A stretch of 64,000 nt of DNA from Prevotella sp. (GTDB lineage: Bacteria; Bacteroidota; Bacteroidia; Bacteroidales; Bacteroidaceae). Numbering within the stretch: the stretch's first letter is position 1; the number at the start of each line of letters is the position of its first letter. The notes beneath the pieces were generated by a model. That model was not told the DNA's origin, did no database searches, and worked only from the letters and a program-made list of their open reading frames with translations. The position numbers and the translations under genes were made by a program. The stretch lies in NCBI GenBank assembly GCA_017395215.1, contig JAFPVW010000076.1, positions 1-64,000 of the forward strand, written 5' to 3'. Positions 7,879-17,401 of this stretch are shown piece after piece.

Positions 7879-9912
7879 TTATTTATACGGCAGATAACAG
7901 TTCAGCGTCGTGATGCCCGGCGCATTGTTCTGCAGCATCCGACTGAGCCAGACATCGCCGAATGTAGCGCCGTATGTGCCCGCCCGGTTCTTATGCAGCG
8001 CTATTCGCCGCAGGTCGGAGAAGCGTGTGCCCTCGAAGGCAAACTCCATGGCATACTCGTCGCAGAGCAAGTCCTCCATCGCGTTGATGTAGTCGGCCTT
8101 GGTGTAAGTGGTCAGATTGAGGCCGAACTTGCGGTTGATGTCGGCAATCTTGGCACCGAGCACCGTGCTGTAACGATAGGATGAGTAGAGGTCCTCGACG
8201 GCTCCGGCACCGTGGAAGTGGATACCGACGAACGACTTCGACGTACCGTTGCGGAAGATATCGGCGTTGGTCTGAGCGAGGAACGGCAGCTTGGTGGTCA
8301 GCAGCTCGTAGGACTCGGGCGTGAGGTAATACTTGTCGTCGATGTGCGACTGCGTCATGTCGAGCACCTTCTGTCCGTTCTCGTCGATGGAGTCGTTGCC
8401 AGCCTGATCCTTGAGGTAGACCTCGAGATAGCGGAAGTTGGGCAGCTCGGAGTGCAGACCGTTCTTCAGCACGGCGAAGGCAGCATCGGGATAGCCCATG
8501 CGGTTGATGGCCTCAGCCAGATGGAGCCAGACGGTCGTGTTACGATAGAGGTAGATGTAGGCCGTCGAGGGCTTGAGGGTATAGACATAAGCAGAGTCGG
8601 CACCGGCACCCTGAGTGACGATCGAGGCGCGTGCATCGCCCAGCGGCTGGCTCTTGACAATCCAGTTGAAGGGCGACACCTTCACCTGCTCGGTAAAGTA
8701 ATAGTACTGGGCACGACGTGCAGAGTCGACGTAGGTCTGTGACGGGACAACCTGAATGTCCTCCGTCTTGGGACAGCTGAATATCTCGTCGCCGTCGACC
8801 TGCACACCACCCCTCGACTCCGTGCCGTAATAGTTGTAGCCGAACGCAGCGGGGATGTCGGTGGTCTTGCCCATTGTATAGTTCACCGCCATCGGGATGT
8901 ACGTGATGACGTCGCCCGAAGCGGCCCTGTGGGCGAAGGAGTTCTCCCAGACAGGCACCTGATTATAGAGTGAGCTGTTCTTGGCGGAGTTATAGTCGGC
9001 GGGCCACTCAGTGAAGTCCTTGAAGATGGGGCTGTACTGGCTATAGAATGTACCCAAGAAGTCGTTGTAGTTGACAGAGATATTACTCGGATTGAGGAAT
9101 CCCTCATAGCGCAGATACTGATAGTAGCACGTAGCAGCCTGCTCGTACTGGCCCAGTTCGAGGTAGATGTCGCCCAGCACGACGTTGAGCGGGACGAAGC
9201 ACTTGCTGGGACGGATGAACTTCTCGACATTCTGGCCGCGCTCGTCCTTCCAGTTGAGCATACCGATGGAGCGCGACGTCTGGTTGAAGGTGGGCACAGC
9301 GAGCTGATCCTCACTATAGCGGGCCTTGAGGCTCTCCAGCATCCGGGCCTCGCCCTGCAGAATCGACTCGTAGCCAGTCATCGAGGTGTTGGCATTGATC
9401 TGGCCAATGGTGGTGACGGGCTCCGTGATGTAAGGCACCGAACCATACTGGCGGGCCAGCTGCAGATAGGTCCACGCACGGAACGAGGCCACAGCGGCAT
9501 ACTCGTTGCAAACAACATTGCGTGCGCCCGTTGCCAGCGTGGTGTCACGGTGAGCCAGGTAGTAGTTGCAGTTGTTGATGACCTTATAATAAAGGTACAC
9601 GCTATCGTACTTGTTGGTAGCATCAGCCGAGAACGAAGCCAGACTGCGCAGATGGGTAGTAGCCCGGTTGGTGGGGCGGACCAGGTCGCCGCGCATTTCG
9701 TTCTGGAAGTAATACTGGTCGGCCAGTTGCTGCAGGGCCTGCATAATGCCGTAGGCATAGAAGACGGAGTCAGTCTTCTGGTCGAGAGCCGGTTCGAACA
9801 CCTGGCGGTTGCTGTCGGACTCAAGCATATCCTCGCAGCTGGTGACTGCGGCAGCGCCGCAGCACAGCGAACAGGCGATGAGATATTTCGTGATATTCTT
9901 GGTAATCATCAT
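7879..9912 (-). CDS. SusD/RagB-family nutrient-binding lipoprotein
   Basis: A 677-residue SusD-type outer-membrane lipoprotein that would cap the SusC encoded just upstream (9952-13269) and bind the incoming substrate. The start at 9912 (MMITKNITKYLIACSLCCG) gives a lipoprotein signal ending AAVTSC; the longer reading from 9945 uses a TTG and consists of intergenic repeat sequence. Family signs are the early VFEPALDQ...YGIMQALQQLADQYYFQNEM region, the helical repeats around RAWTYLQLARQYGSVPYITEPV, and the C-terminal stretch YAMEFAFEGTRFSDLRRIALHKNR, which is typical of SusD. The signal-peptide codons contain one of four identical hairpins. It is the last gene before the hairpin at 7828-7863. 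Confidence 0.9.
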   Translation of the reverse strand: MMITKNITKYLIACSLCCGAAAVTSCEDMLESDSNRQVFEPALDQKTDSVFYAYGIMQALQQLADQYYFQNEMRGDLVRPTNRATTHLRSLASFSADATNKYDSVYLYYKVINNCNYYLAHRDTTLATGARNVVCNEYAAVASFRAWTYLQLARQYGSVPYITEPVTTIGQINANTSMTGYESILQGEARMLESLKARYSEDQLAVPTFNQTSRSIGMLNWKDERGQNVEKFIRPSKCFVPLNVVLGDIYLELGQYEQAATCYYQYLRYEGFLNPSNISVNYNDFLGTFYSQYSPIFKDFTEWPADYNSAKNSSLYNQVPVWENSFAHRAASGDVITYIPMAVNYTMGKTTDIPAAFGYNYYGTESRGGVQVDGDEIFSCPKTEDIQVVPSQTYVDSARRAQYYYFTEQVKVSPFNWIVKSQPLGDARASIVTQGAGADSAYVYTLKPSTAYIYLYRNTTVWLHLAEAINRMGYPDAAFAVLKNGLHSELPNFRYLEVYLKDQAGNDSIDENGQKVLDMTQSHIDDKYYLTPESYELLTTKLPFLAQTNADIFRNGTSKSFVGIHFHGAGAVEDLYSSYRYSTVLGAKIADINRKFGLNLTTYTKADYINAMEDLLCDEYAMEFAFEGTRFSDLRRIALHKNRAGTYGATFGDVWLSRMLQNNAPGITTLNCYLPYK
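9846..9862. repeat. Signal-peptide hairpin, copy 3 (SusD)
   Basis: CTGCGGC-AGC-GCCGCAG lies in the lipoprotein signal of the SusD gene (peptide LCCGAAAV). Confidence 0.8.
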
Positions 9913-9951
9913 CTTTATTTTCGATTTACGATTTACTATTTTCAATTTCGC

Positions 9952-12900
9952 TTAGAGGTTGATTTTCACTCCCATAGAGAACACACGCCCCTGAGCCAGC
10001 GTACCGGCATCGATACCCTGATAGAGCTGGTGGTTGCTGACAGAGAACTCGGGGTCGCTGCCCGTGTACTTGGTGAACGTCAGGAGGTTGCGTCCCTCAG
10101 CCCATACGGATATGCCCTGCAGCCACGACTGCCAAGACTCGGGGATGGGCACCTGGAAAGAGAGCATGACGCTCTTCAGGCGCAGGTAGGAGCCGTCCTC
10201 AATCCAGCGGTCAGAGAAGCGGTTGTTGCCCATCGGGTCGCCGTAGCAGAGGCGCGGCAGCTCGGTCTGCTGTCCCTCGTAGCGCCAGTGGCCGATCTCA
10301 GCCACCTGCTGGTTGTAGAGCGTGGCACCGCTGTTGAGCACTGAGCGCTGATAGTTGAACACGTCGTTGCCCAACGAGTAGTTGAAGTTCGTGGCGAGTG
10401 TGAAGCGCTTCCAGTTGAGGTTGAGGAAGATGTTGCCGAAGATATCGGGATTGGGGTCGCCGATAATCTGCTTGTCGGCCTCGCTGATCTGCTTGTCGTT
10501 GTTGACATCCTCGAAGATGACGTCGCCGGCACCGAAGTACTGACGGGCACCCGTCTCGTCGACGATGTACTGTCCGGCAGCCGCAGCTTCAGCCGTTGTG
10601 GCATAGACGCCCTTGGTCTTGTAGCCGTAGAACACGCCCACGGGGTTGCCGACGGCGGTCAGGATGTTGTCGGTACCATAGATAGAAGAGGTGTAGTTGC
10701 CGTTGGCCAGCTTCTTGACCTCGTTCTTGTAGTGACCGACGGTAGCGCCGACCTCAAGGTGCCAGTCTTTCATTGATACCGGCTTGCCGTTGATGCCGAC
10801 CTCGAAGCCCGTGTTGCTGACCTCGCCGTCGTTGGTCCAGTAGTTGTTGATACCGCCAATCGGGTTCTCGAAGGTCTTGAGCGCCAGCAGGTCCTTGGTC
10901 TTGTGGAGGAAGTAGTTGGCGCTGAAGCCGAGACGGTTATTGAGGAAATAAGCCTGCAGGCCGGCATTGAACTTCGACGTCGTCTCCCACTTGATTTCCT
11001 CGTTACCCACGTTGGTGAGCTGCATACCGATCTCCGTGTAGTTATAGCGGACGGTATTGAACGACGTGCGAACGGCGTAGTTGTTGATGCCGTCGTTACC
11101 GCTCATGTCGAAGCCCACGTTCAGGCGCAGGTAGTTGATGCCCGCCGTCTTCGGGAACCAGTTCTCGTTGGTCAGTACCCAGCCCAGCTGCACGCTGGGG
11201 AAGAGCGCCCACTTCACGCCGGCCACCTTCAGACCGCCGTCGGCATTGCTGCCGAAGCGGCTGTTCGACTCAGCCAGCATCGAGACCGTAGCGAAGTACT
11301 TGTTCATATAGTTGTAGTCGCCCGAGAGGTACCACTGCATATTCTTCCAGACATCGTCGGCACCCTTAACGGTCGAGTAGACATCGTTGCCGGTAGCGAG
11401 CTTCGGGTTCTTGTCGTCCTCGAGCTTCGTAGAGTACTGCGTGGCAATGTCGCTGTTGTCGTAGGAGAAGTAGTTGTAGCGGAAACCGCCCGTAGCGGCG
11501 ATGTCGTGAGCGCCAATCTTCTTGGCCCAGTCGATATGGGTGTTGCTGAGCACGTTGATCTCCTTCGAGAAGATAGAGGCCGTCTTCGAGTAGACAGTAC
11601 CGAGATTCTCGATGGCGAACGAGGGCAGACCGATATTGGGACGATAGTAAGCCTGCGAGTTGCGGTTCAGGTAGTAGCTGAAGTGCGATGTCAGCTTCCA
11701 CTCCTTGCTGAACTCGTATGTCGGCGAGACGGTCACGTTGAAGAAGGTGTTCTCGTTGCGGTTCTTGCGCTCGCCCGAGCCGTTGTTCATCAGCGCCAGA
11801 GGGTTGGCCAGCGAGTAGTTACCCTCGGTCAGCGTGCCGTAAAGGTCGTCGGCATCGGAGAGGAGCGTGGTGAAGTCGTTGATGTTCTTGTTGTACTGAT
11901 AGGGATTGAGCAGCGGGCTCTTGATCAGTGCCAGGAACGCCGGCGAGGTGATGGTGCCGGCATTGAGGTCGGCGGGTATGCCCTCGTCGAAGAGGTTCGT
12001 GTTCGAACGCGAGAACGACATGTCGAACTTCGTGTAGAAGTTGTAGAGCAGGCTGATATCGGTATTGAAGCGCACGTTGATACGGTCGAAGCTGGTCGAC
12101 TTGACGTTCTTCATCGTCTGGATATAAGCCACCGAGAGGTTGTACATACCGATGTCGTCGCCACCCTGCACGTTGATGCTGTAGTTGTGGGTCAGCGCTG
12201 TGCGGTAGACGTAGTCGTTCCAGTCGGTATCGTTATGATAGGTGTTGTAGTAGTAGCCGTCCTTGGCGTCGTTCAGGAAGTTGAACTGCAAGGCGTTCGT
12301 ACTTGAGCCGATGCGCTCCTGCACCTCCTTGATGGTACCGAGCTGCTCGACGGCGTAGTTACGATACTGTGCTGCGTTCATCGTCGTCGGGTAGTTGGGC
12401 GTGAAGGTCCAGCCCACACCGAGCTTGGCGTCGATGCGCGTAGCCATCGAGTGGCCGCGCTTGGTATTGATGAGGATGACGCCACCAGCACCACGTGCAC
12501 CGTAGAGGGCCGTCGCGTTCTTCAGCACCGTCACCTTGTCGATGTCCTCAGGCGAGATTGACGACAGCATGTTGAAGATGTCGCCCTGATGCAGCGACAG
12601 GCGGCTGTGCTGCATGTCGAGCTCCACGCCGTCGAGGATGACGAGTGGCTGCGAGCCGGCATTGATGGAGGTGATACCGCGAATGAACATTGCGGCACCC
12701 TGGTCGAGATTGCCCGAGTGCATGTTCATGCGGATGTCGCCACCCAGCATCTCGGTCATCTCCTCGTCGATGGTCAGGCCGTTGCCGTCGGAGACGAAGC
12801 TGTTGGTAGCCGTTATCGTGGTGCCGTCAACATACATCTGCTTGAAGGCATCGCTGAGCATACGGATGCTGATCTGCTGCTGGGCGTCGCCGACATTGAT

Positions 12901-13269
12901 GGCGACCTGCTGCGACAGGTATTGCGGTGTCTGCACGAAGAGCGAGGTGGCAAACGTGGGCACCTTGATGGTGAACTTACCGTCGTCGTCGGTCATCGCC
13001 ACATAGCGCTTGTCGTTGAGGACCTGAATGCGCACACCGGCCAGAGGCTGCTTCGTAGCATCGTCGACGACAACACCCTGCACGTTGATGGTTGGATTCG
13101 TATCGACGACTTTCTCGCGCTTCGGCGCCTTGATGGCGGTACTTTCTTCTTCGTCGTCGAAATCATCCTGAGCGAAAGCCACTGTGCTTGCTGTCAAGAC
13201 GATGGCACAGAGTGAGAGTCTGAGACTCTGACGCTGTAGGAAGTTGTATATCGTTCTTTTCATAGTCAT
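9952..13269 (-). CDS. SusC/RagA-family TonB-dependent outer-membrane transporter
   Basis: A 1105-residue TonB-dependent transporter. Residues 1-34 are a signal peptide (ending TVAFAQ), followed by an acidic segment (DDFDDEEE), a carboxypeptidase-regulatory-like domain (about 63-135, VQGVVVDDATKQPLAGV), the plug domain (about 165-275, including MFIRGITSINAGSQPLVILDG and VLKNATALYGARGAGGVILI) and a beta-barrel ending FSMGVKINL with the expected C-terminal aromatic/hydrophobic pattern. It pairs with the SusD at 7879-9912. The gene starts 3 bases after the FAS1 gene at 13273, which implies tight coupling. The substrate is unknown; nothing in the sequence identifies it. Confidence 0.93.
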   Translation of the reverse strand: MTMKRTIYNFLQRQSLRLSLCAIVLTASTVAFAQDDFDDEEESTAIKAPKREKVVDTNPTINVQGVVVDDATKQPLAGVRIQVLNDKRYVAMTDDDGKFTIKVPTFATSLFVQTPQYLSQQVAINVGDAQQQISIRMLSDAFKQMYVDGTTITATNSFVSDGNGLTIDEEMTEMLGGDIRMNMHSGNLDQGAAMFIRGITSINAGSQPLVILDGVELDMQHSRLSLHQGDIFNMLSSISPEDIDKVTVLKNATALYGARGAGGVILINTKRGHSMATRIDAKLGVGWTFTPNYPTTMNAAQYRNYAVEQLGTIKEVQERIGSSTNALQFNFLNDAKDGYYYNTYHNDTDWNDYVYRTALTHNYSINVQGGDDIGMYNLSVAYIQTMKNVKSTSFDRINVRFNTDISLLYNFYTKFDMSFSRSNTNLFDEGIPADLNAGTITSPAFLALIKSPLLNPYQYNKNINDFTTLLSDADDLYGTLTEGNYSLANPLALMNNGSGERKNRNENTFFNVTVSPTYEFSKEWKLTSHFSYYLNRNSQAYYRPNIGLPSFAIENLGTVYSKTASIFSKEINVLSNTHIDWAKKIGAHDIAATGGFRYNYFSYDNSDIATQYSTKLEDDKNPKLATGNDVYSTVKGADDVWKNMQWYLSGDYNYMNKYFATVSMLAESNSRFGSNADGGLKVAGVKWALFPSVQLGWVLTNENWFPKTAGINYLRLNVGFDMSGNDGINNYAVRTSFNTVRYNYTEIGMQLTNVGNEEIKWETTSKFNAGLQAYFLNNRLGFSANYFLHKTKDLLALKTFENPIGGINNYWTNDGEVSNTGFEVGINGKPVSMKDWHLEVGATVGHYKNEVKKLANGNYTSSIYGTDNILTAVGNPVGVFYGYKTKGVYATTAEAAAAGQYIVDETGARQYFGAGDVIFEDVNNDKQISEADKQIIGDPNPDIFGNIFLNLNWKRFTLATNFNYSLGNDVFNYQRSVLNSGATLYNQQVAEIGHWRYEGQQTELPRLCYGDPMGNNRFSDRWIEDGSYLRLKSVMLSFQVPIPESWQSWLQGISVWAEGRNLLTFTKYTGSDPEFSVSNHQLYQGIDAGTLAQGRVFSMGVKINL

Positions 13270-13272
13270 CCT

Positions 13273-15111
13273 TTATTCTAAATTAGACCAATAGTCGTTG
13301 TACTCCTTGGGAACGAGATAGACACCCGCCACACGCATCTGCTGGTCGTACTTCTTACGGTTGGCCGACGAGGTGTAGGTCTTGGTGTGCATCATGATCA
13401 GGCTGGGATAAGCATCCAGACCGTAATAGCAGGCGGGGAAGGTGAACTCGCCGAGGTCGATGACGTTGACGCGTCCCGGGTCGCCGACGCAGATCAGGTT
13501 GGCAGCGCTCTCGCCCTCGTCGGTGGTAATCTCCATCGATGCCTTCGAGCCCTCAGGCAGCACGGTGAGCTGCTGCTTGTTGGCAGCGTCGGTCCAGCTG
13601 AGGTAGAAGCGCAGGTAGTAAGGCTTCACGTCGGCCAGAGGCTCTTCCACCTGTGCGGGAACGGTGACGACGTAGATGTGATAGGTTGTAGAGCGTACCG
13701 TACCCGTGACGGAACCGTCGCCTCTGATATTTCCGAGGGCGAAGCTGAACTCGGGCTTACCCGTCGTACCGTCGATGTTGGCACTGTCGACGGCGACGTA
13801 TGAGAAGAAGCGCGACGTCTTGGGCAGCAGCCACTGGCGGAACATTCTCGGCACCTTGCTGAACAGGCTGTCGCGACCGACGAGGTTGTCGAGGGGCACG
13901 TTGTGGGTTGTCAGCTTGGTGACCTTCAGCGTCGACAGCGGGCGCGTGGCAATGATCGTGGGATTATACGTCTGCCAGGGGCGGAAGGTGATAGAGTCGA
14001 TGGTGCGCGTCATGCCGTTGCTCATCTCGCTGACGGCAGTGGTGTGCTGCAGCACCGTCTGTGCATTCTGCAGATAGGAGCCCGACTTTGACACCACCGT
14101 GTCGGTAGCAGTCAGCGTGCCCTTGCCGAAGAGCGGCAGGTTGTGAGGGTCGCTGTATGAGAAGACGAGGTTGCTGACAATGTTGCGGAGCGTCAGCGAG
14201 TCCTGCAGGTCGGGGGTGGCCTCTGCGGCCTTGTCGGCCTTCGAGTCGGTGGCCTTCAGCGAGGAGGCTACGGTCGTCTTCTTGCTGATGTCCATATAGT
14301 CCATCTTCGCAATGTACTTGTAGCAGGGATTGATGGCAGCATAGGCATCGTTCCAGGCTTTGTCGCTGGGAACGAGCATGCAGAACGTGCTGTCCTCATC
14401 CTCGAGGTCGGCGCGCATGATGCTGCGAATCACGTTGTTGCGCTTCTTCAGCACGGAGTCGAGGTAGGTCTGCCTGCCGTTGACCAGCGGACCGACGACC
14501 GATGCGTTGACGTCGAGATAGTACTCATCATACTTCTGGATGTAGCTCTTGATGGAGTCGCAGCCCTTGAGGTTATCGATGTTCTCATAGAGGTTGTAGT
14601 AGAACTCCGACATGCCGTTGAGCTTGTGCATCACGCCGTTGGCCGAAGGAATGTTGACCTCGCCATACGAGAAGCCGTCGAAGCCGGTCTGCGTGAAGGG
14701 ATGGTGCTTGGCGTTGAGCGTGATGATGGTGGCACTGTCCTGAGCCGCCGATACGGGATAGTTGTACTCCGTGATGTGATGCTGCATGAACTGCTTCACG
14801 ATGGTGGCGCTGTCGCTGCCCATCAGGCGCTGGTAGTCGGCATCGCTGATGGCACCGTCGACAGGTGCCCAGACCGTATAGAAGCGGGAGCTGTTGAGGG
14901 CTTCCGAGAACTTGCACTTCTGGGCAAGGGCAGCAAACTTCGTCAGCTGCTGGTCGCTGCTGATATTCTCCCACAACGTCTTGTTGGCACCTGGGCGCGC
15001 ATCGGCCGGTACCGAGTTGTAGTCGTCATAGTCAGTGCAGCTGATGACTGCGGCACCGCCGCAGCACAGCAAACAAGCGACGAGATAATTCTTCATATTC
15101 TTGGTAATCAT
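13273..15111 (-). CDS. FAS1 (fasciclin) domain lipoprotein
   Basis: A 612-residue predicted surface lipoprotein. The ATG at 15111 (MITKNMKNYLVACLLCCGG) gives a signal ending VISC; the longer reading begins at a TTG in repeat sequence. Residues about 40-190 form a FAS1 domain, with the two conserved boxes visible as FYTVWAPVDGAISD and ANGVMHKLNGMSEF. A second, more divergent FAS1-like region follows (about 200-400), and residues about 430-612 look like a beta-rich C-terminal domain. FAS1 domains mediate adhesion or ligand contact in other systems. Placed between SusC/SusD pairs, it may play the part that SusE/SusF-type glycan-binding proteins play elsewhere, but this is inference. Confidence 0.8.
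   Translation of the reverse strand: MITKNMKNYLVACLLCCGGAAVISCTDYDDYNSVPADARPGANKTLWENISSDQQLTKFAALAQKCKFSEALNSSRFYTVWAPVDGAISDADYQRLMGSDSATIVKQFMQHHITEYNYPVSAAQDSATIITLNAKHHPFTQTGFDGFSYGEVNIPSANGVMHKLNGMSEFYYNLYENIDNLKGCDSIKSYIQKYDEYYLDVNASVVGPLVNGRQTYLDSVLKKRNNVIRSIMRADLEDEDSTFCMLVPSDKAWNDAYAAINPCYKYIAKMDYMDISKKTTVASSLKATDSKADKAAEATPDLQDSLTLRNIVSNLVFSYSDPHNLPLFGKGTLTATDTVVSKSGSYLQNAQTVLQHTTAVSEMSNGMTRTIDSITFRPWQTYNPTIIATRPLSTLKVTKLTTHNVPLDNLVGRDSLFSKVPRMFRQWLLPKTSRFFSYVAVDSANIDGTTGKPEFSFALGNIRGDGSVTGTVRSTTYHIYVVTVPAQVEEPLADVKPYYLRFYLSWTDAANKQQLTVLPEGSKASMEITTDEGESAANLICVGDPGRVNVIDLGEFTFPACYYGLDAYPSLIMMHTKTYTSSANRKKYDQQMRVAGVYLVPKEYNDYWSNLE
15048..15064. repeat. Signal-peptide hairpin, copy 4 (FAS1 lipoprotein)
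   Basis: CTGCGGC-ACC-GCCGCAG lies in the lipoprotein signal codons (peptide LCCGGAAV) of the FAS1 gene. Confidence 0.8.
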
Positions 15112-15145
15112 AATATTCAATTCTCAATTATCAATTCTCACTTGT

Positions 15146-17377
15146 TTAGTACCAGTCCTCGGTCATGGTCTGACTGTTGACGATGTCGAGCGGCACCAGT
15201 TCCACGAAGTCGAACGACCAGCCGAGGTTGGTGTCGTTCACCAGGTTCTTGATGCGCAGCCAGTAGTCCTTGCCCTGCTCAAAGCGCTGGGTGGTGATGA
15301 TGCGGCGCAGCATCATCGTGCCGTAGCCGGTCTCCGAGCGGCAGCTGGTGGAGCCGATGATCTGGCTGGCAGCCGAGTAGATGTCGTCCTCTGAATAAGT
15401 CAGCGGGTCGGTAATCGAATTATAGGTACCACGCGAGAAGGATGCCGGAGCACGCATATAGCCGCGCACGTGCATACGCTGGTCGCTCTCGACGCCGCAG
15501 TCAGATGTCTCGTCGTCGGCGCGGTTCACGATGTCCTCATAACCGATGGTAGCGTCCTGATAGGGGTTGGCGCAGGCGTCGAAGGGGATGCCGATGGCCA
15601 CCATATCCGACTGTTTCGACGAGTTGCCGAGATAGAACTGCATCAGTCCGCCGCGTGCCATCGGAGGATAGATAATACGAAGCTCATACTCGCCCGTAGG
15701 CACGTGAGGCAACTTGATGGCGAAGTCGTAGACGTCCCAACCCTGGAACTGGTCAGAGTTATGTGCACGCCAGGCGCCCATCACGTTGAAGCGGAGCAGC
15801 GTACCGGGGTTGTAGCAGACGATGTTGTCGAAGTAGTTGTTCTGGAAGGCCACGCGGTTGCCGTCGCCGCCGCCGTTGAGGGCGCTCACCTCGGCGGGCG
15901 TAGCACCGCGAAGTCCGTTGTTGATGAGCTCGTAGAGGAAGGTCGACGAGTCGAAGCGCAGGCGCTCATAGAGGGCGTTACGGGCGTTCTCGTCGTACTT
16001 CAGGATACCCTTGATGCGGTGGATATAGCCGTTGAGGGTCTCGACGCTGCTGTTGCGGTCGACGGGTACGCCGGCGAACTTCAGCACGTGGTCGCCGTCG
16101 CCCGGTGTTCCGAAGAGTCCGAGCTTCGAGGTCAGCGTGTTGTTCGTCAGGTAGCGGTTCAGCCACAGGTCCTTAGTGGTCTTGGGGTTGGTCTCCCACA
16201 CCTTCAGGATGGTGTTGGGGAGCATCGTCTCGAAGTACTCCTGGGGCTCGTAGCCGAAGCAGAAGTTCCACGACGAGTTGGTCTGTGCGTTCTTCTCGTA
16301 GACGATGCGGTCGATGGGCATGCCTGCACGCAGGATGTGATAGGCCACGAACATGTTCACCACGTTGAACCGGTTGGTGTAGTCGTCGCCCGTGCTGATG
16401 GTGATGCCCTTCTCGTTGATATAGTCGTACCAGGCAGCCGAACCGGCATACCACTCAGCACACTTCTTCTTCAGGTCGTCGAAGCTGTTGATGCCGGCAG
16501 CGCGGAACACGTCGTCGGTCTCGGCAAAGACGGTCCACTTCACCATACACTCCTTGGGGTAGTAGAGCGAGTTGCCGTCGCGGTCGTTGTGGTTGGTACC
16601 CAGATCGTAGGTCACCGGCGTGCCGTCGGGATGGCGCTTGGCCTCGATGGTCAGCGTGTCGGTATAGCCTGTAGCCTCGAGGGCTGCGTAGAAGATGCTG
16701 AGGTCTTTCTCGCCCTCGACGCGCAGCTGGTCGTCAGTGGTGCGGTCGGAGCGTGGAATGACGGTCGAGCAGACGTGGAGAATACCGTTGATGGCCTCGA
16801 TGTCGCCGTCGACGATGGCCGAGATGTCGTTCAGACTGGTCAGTCCGACGTAGTCCTGATTGTAGGCATCGACGCCGAAGGTGCCCACGCGGATGCTGCG
16901 GCCCGTCTTCATCGTGGTCCATGTGGTGGCCGTACCGTCGAGGTCGACCTGCAGGTGCTCCTCACCCGAGAGGTGGAAGCGTGCTATGTCGTCGCACAGC
17001 GAGTCGGGCATCAGGTTCACCTTCGCCATCACGTCGAGGCTATTCCAGCCGGCGTCTTCCTTGATGCCGTTGTGCTTCTGCTTGGCTTTCGAGATGAGGT
17101 ACGACTCGTCGTTATAGAGACTATCCAGATAGGCGTTCACGCCGTCGTTCATCGGTGCGAAGCAGGTGTACTGTCCGTATGTGCCCATATACTTGTCGAA
17201 TCCGCCTTTCTCGAGTATGCGGTAGAAGGCGCTCAGTTCGGGGCGGTCGCGCAGCAGCTCGGCGATGGTCTTCTCGTCGGACGAGAAGAGGTTCGACCCG
17301 TCGGGTTCCTCCGTACAGGCGATTGAACCGCAGACGACGCAGATTGCACAGATGAGATATTTTACTTTGGTAATCAT
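15146..17377 (-). CDS. FAS1 domain lipoprotein with C-terminal beta-sandwich
   Basis: A 743-residue predicted lipoprotein with signal peptide ending GSIAC. The first FAS1 domain is at about 33-215 (FDKYMGTYGQYTCFAPMNDG and AINGILHVCSTVI) and a second at about 215-480 (WTVFAETDDVFRAAGI and TLNGYIHRIKGILKYDE). Residues about 520-740 are a different, beta-rich domain (VPTGEYELRIIYPPMARGGLMQFYLG), of the kind found in Bacteroidetes proteins next to FAS1 regions; no catalytic motif is evident. It lies in the operon between SusD (17402) and the second FAS1 gene (15111), with short gaps on both sides. Surface ligand binding is the most economical role; the ligand is unknown. Confidence 0.8.
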   Translation of the reverse strand: MITKVKYLICAICVVCGSIACTEEPDGSNLFSSDEKTIAELLRDRPELSAFYRILEKGGFDKYMGTYGQYTCFAPMNDGVNAYLDSLYNDESYLISKAKQKHNGIKEDAGWNSLDVMAKVNLMPDSLCDDIARFHLSGEEHLQVDLDGTATTWTTMKTGRSIRVGTFGVDAYNQDYVGLTSLNDISAIVDGDIEAINGILHVCSTVIPRSDRTTDDQLRVEGEKDLSIFYAALEATGYTDTLTIEAKRHPDGTPVTYDLGTNHNDRDGNSLYYPKECMVKWTVFAETDDVFRAAGINSFDDLKKKCAEWYAGSAAWYDYINEKGITISTGDDYTNRFNVVNMFVAYHILRAGMPIDRIVYEKNAQTNSSWNFCFGYEPQEYFETMLPNTILKVWETNPKTTKDLWLNRYLTNNTLTSKLGLFGTPGDGDHVLKFAGVPVDRNSSVETLNGYIHRIKGILKYDENARNALYERLRFDSSTFLYELINNGLRGATPAEVSALNGGGDGNRVAFQNNYFDNIVCYNPGTLLRFNVMGAWRAHNSDQFQGWDVYDFAIKLPHVPTGEYELRIIYPPMARGGLMQFYLGNSSKQSDMVAIGIPFDACANPYQDATIGYEDIVNRADDETSDCGVESDQRMHVRGYMRAPASFSRGTYNSITDPLTYSEDDIYSAASQIIGSTSCRSETGYGTMMLRRIITTQRFEQGKDYWLRIKNLVNDTNLGWSFDFVELVPLDIVNSQTMTEDWY

Positions 17378-17401
17378 ATCTTTACTTTTTACCTTATTAT
17401 A

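Noticed and set aside
10903..12306. Open frame of about 467 codons on the plus strand
   Set aside because: Antisense to SusC; extreme Val/Glu/Arg content and no motif.
15470..17326. Open frame of about 618 codons on the plus strand
   Set aside because: Antisense to the FAS1 gene at 15146-17377 and without protein-like composition.
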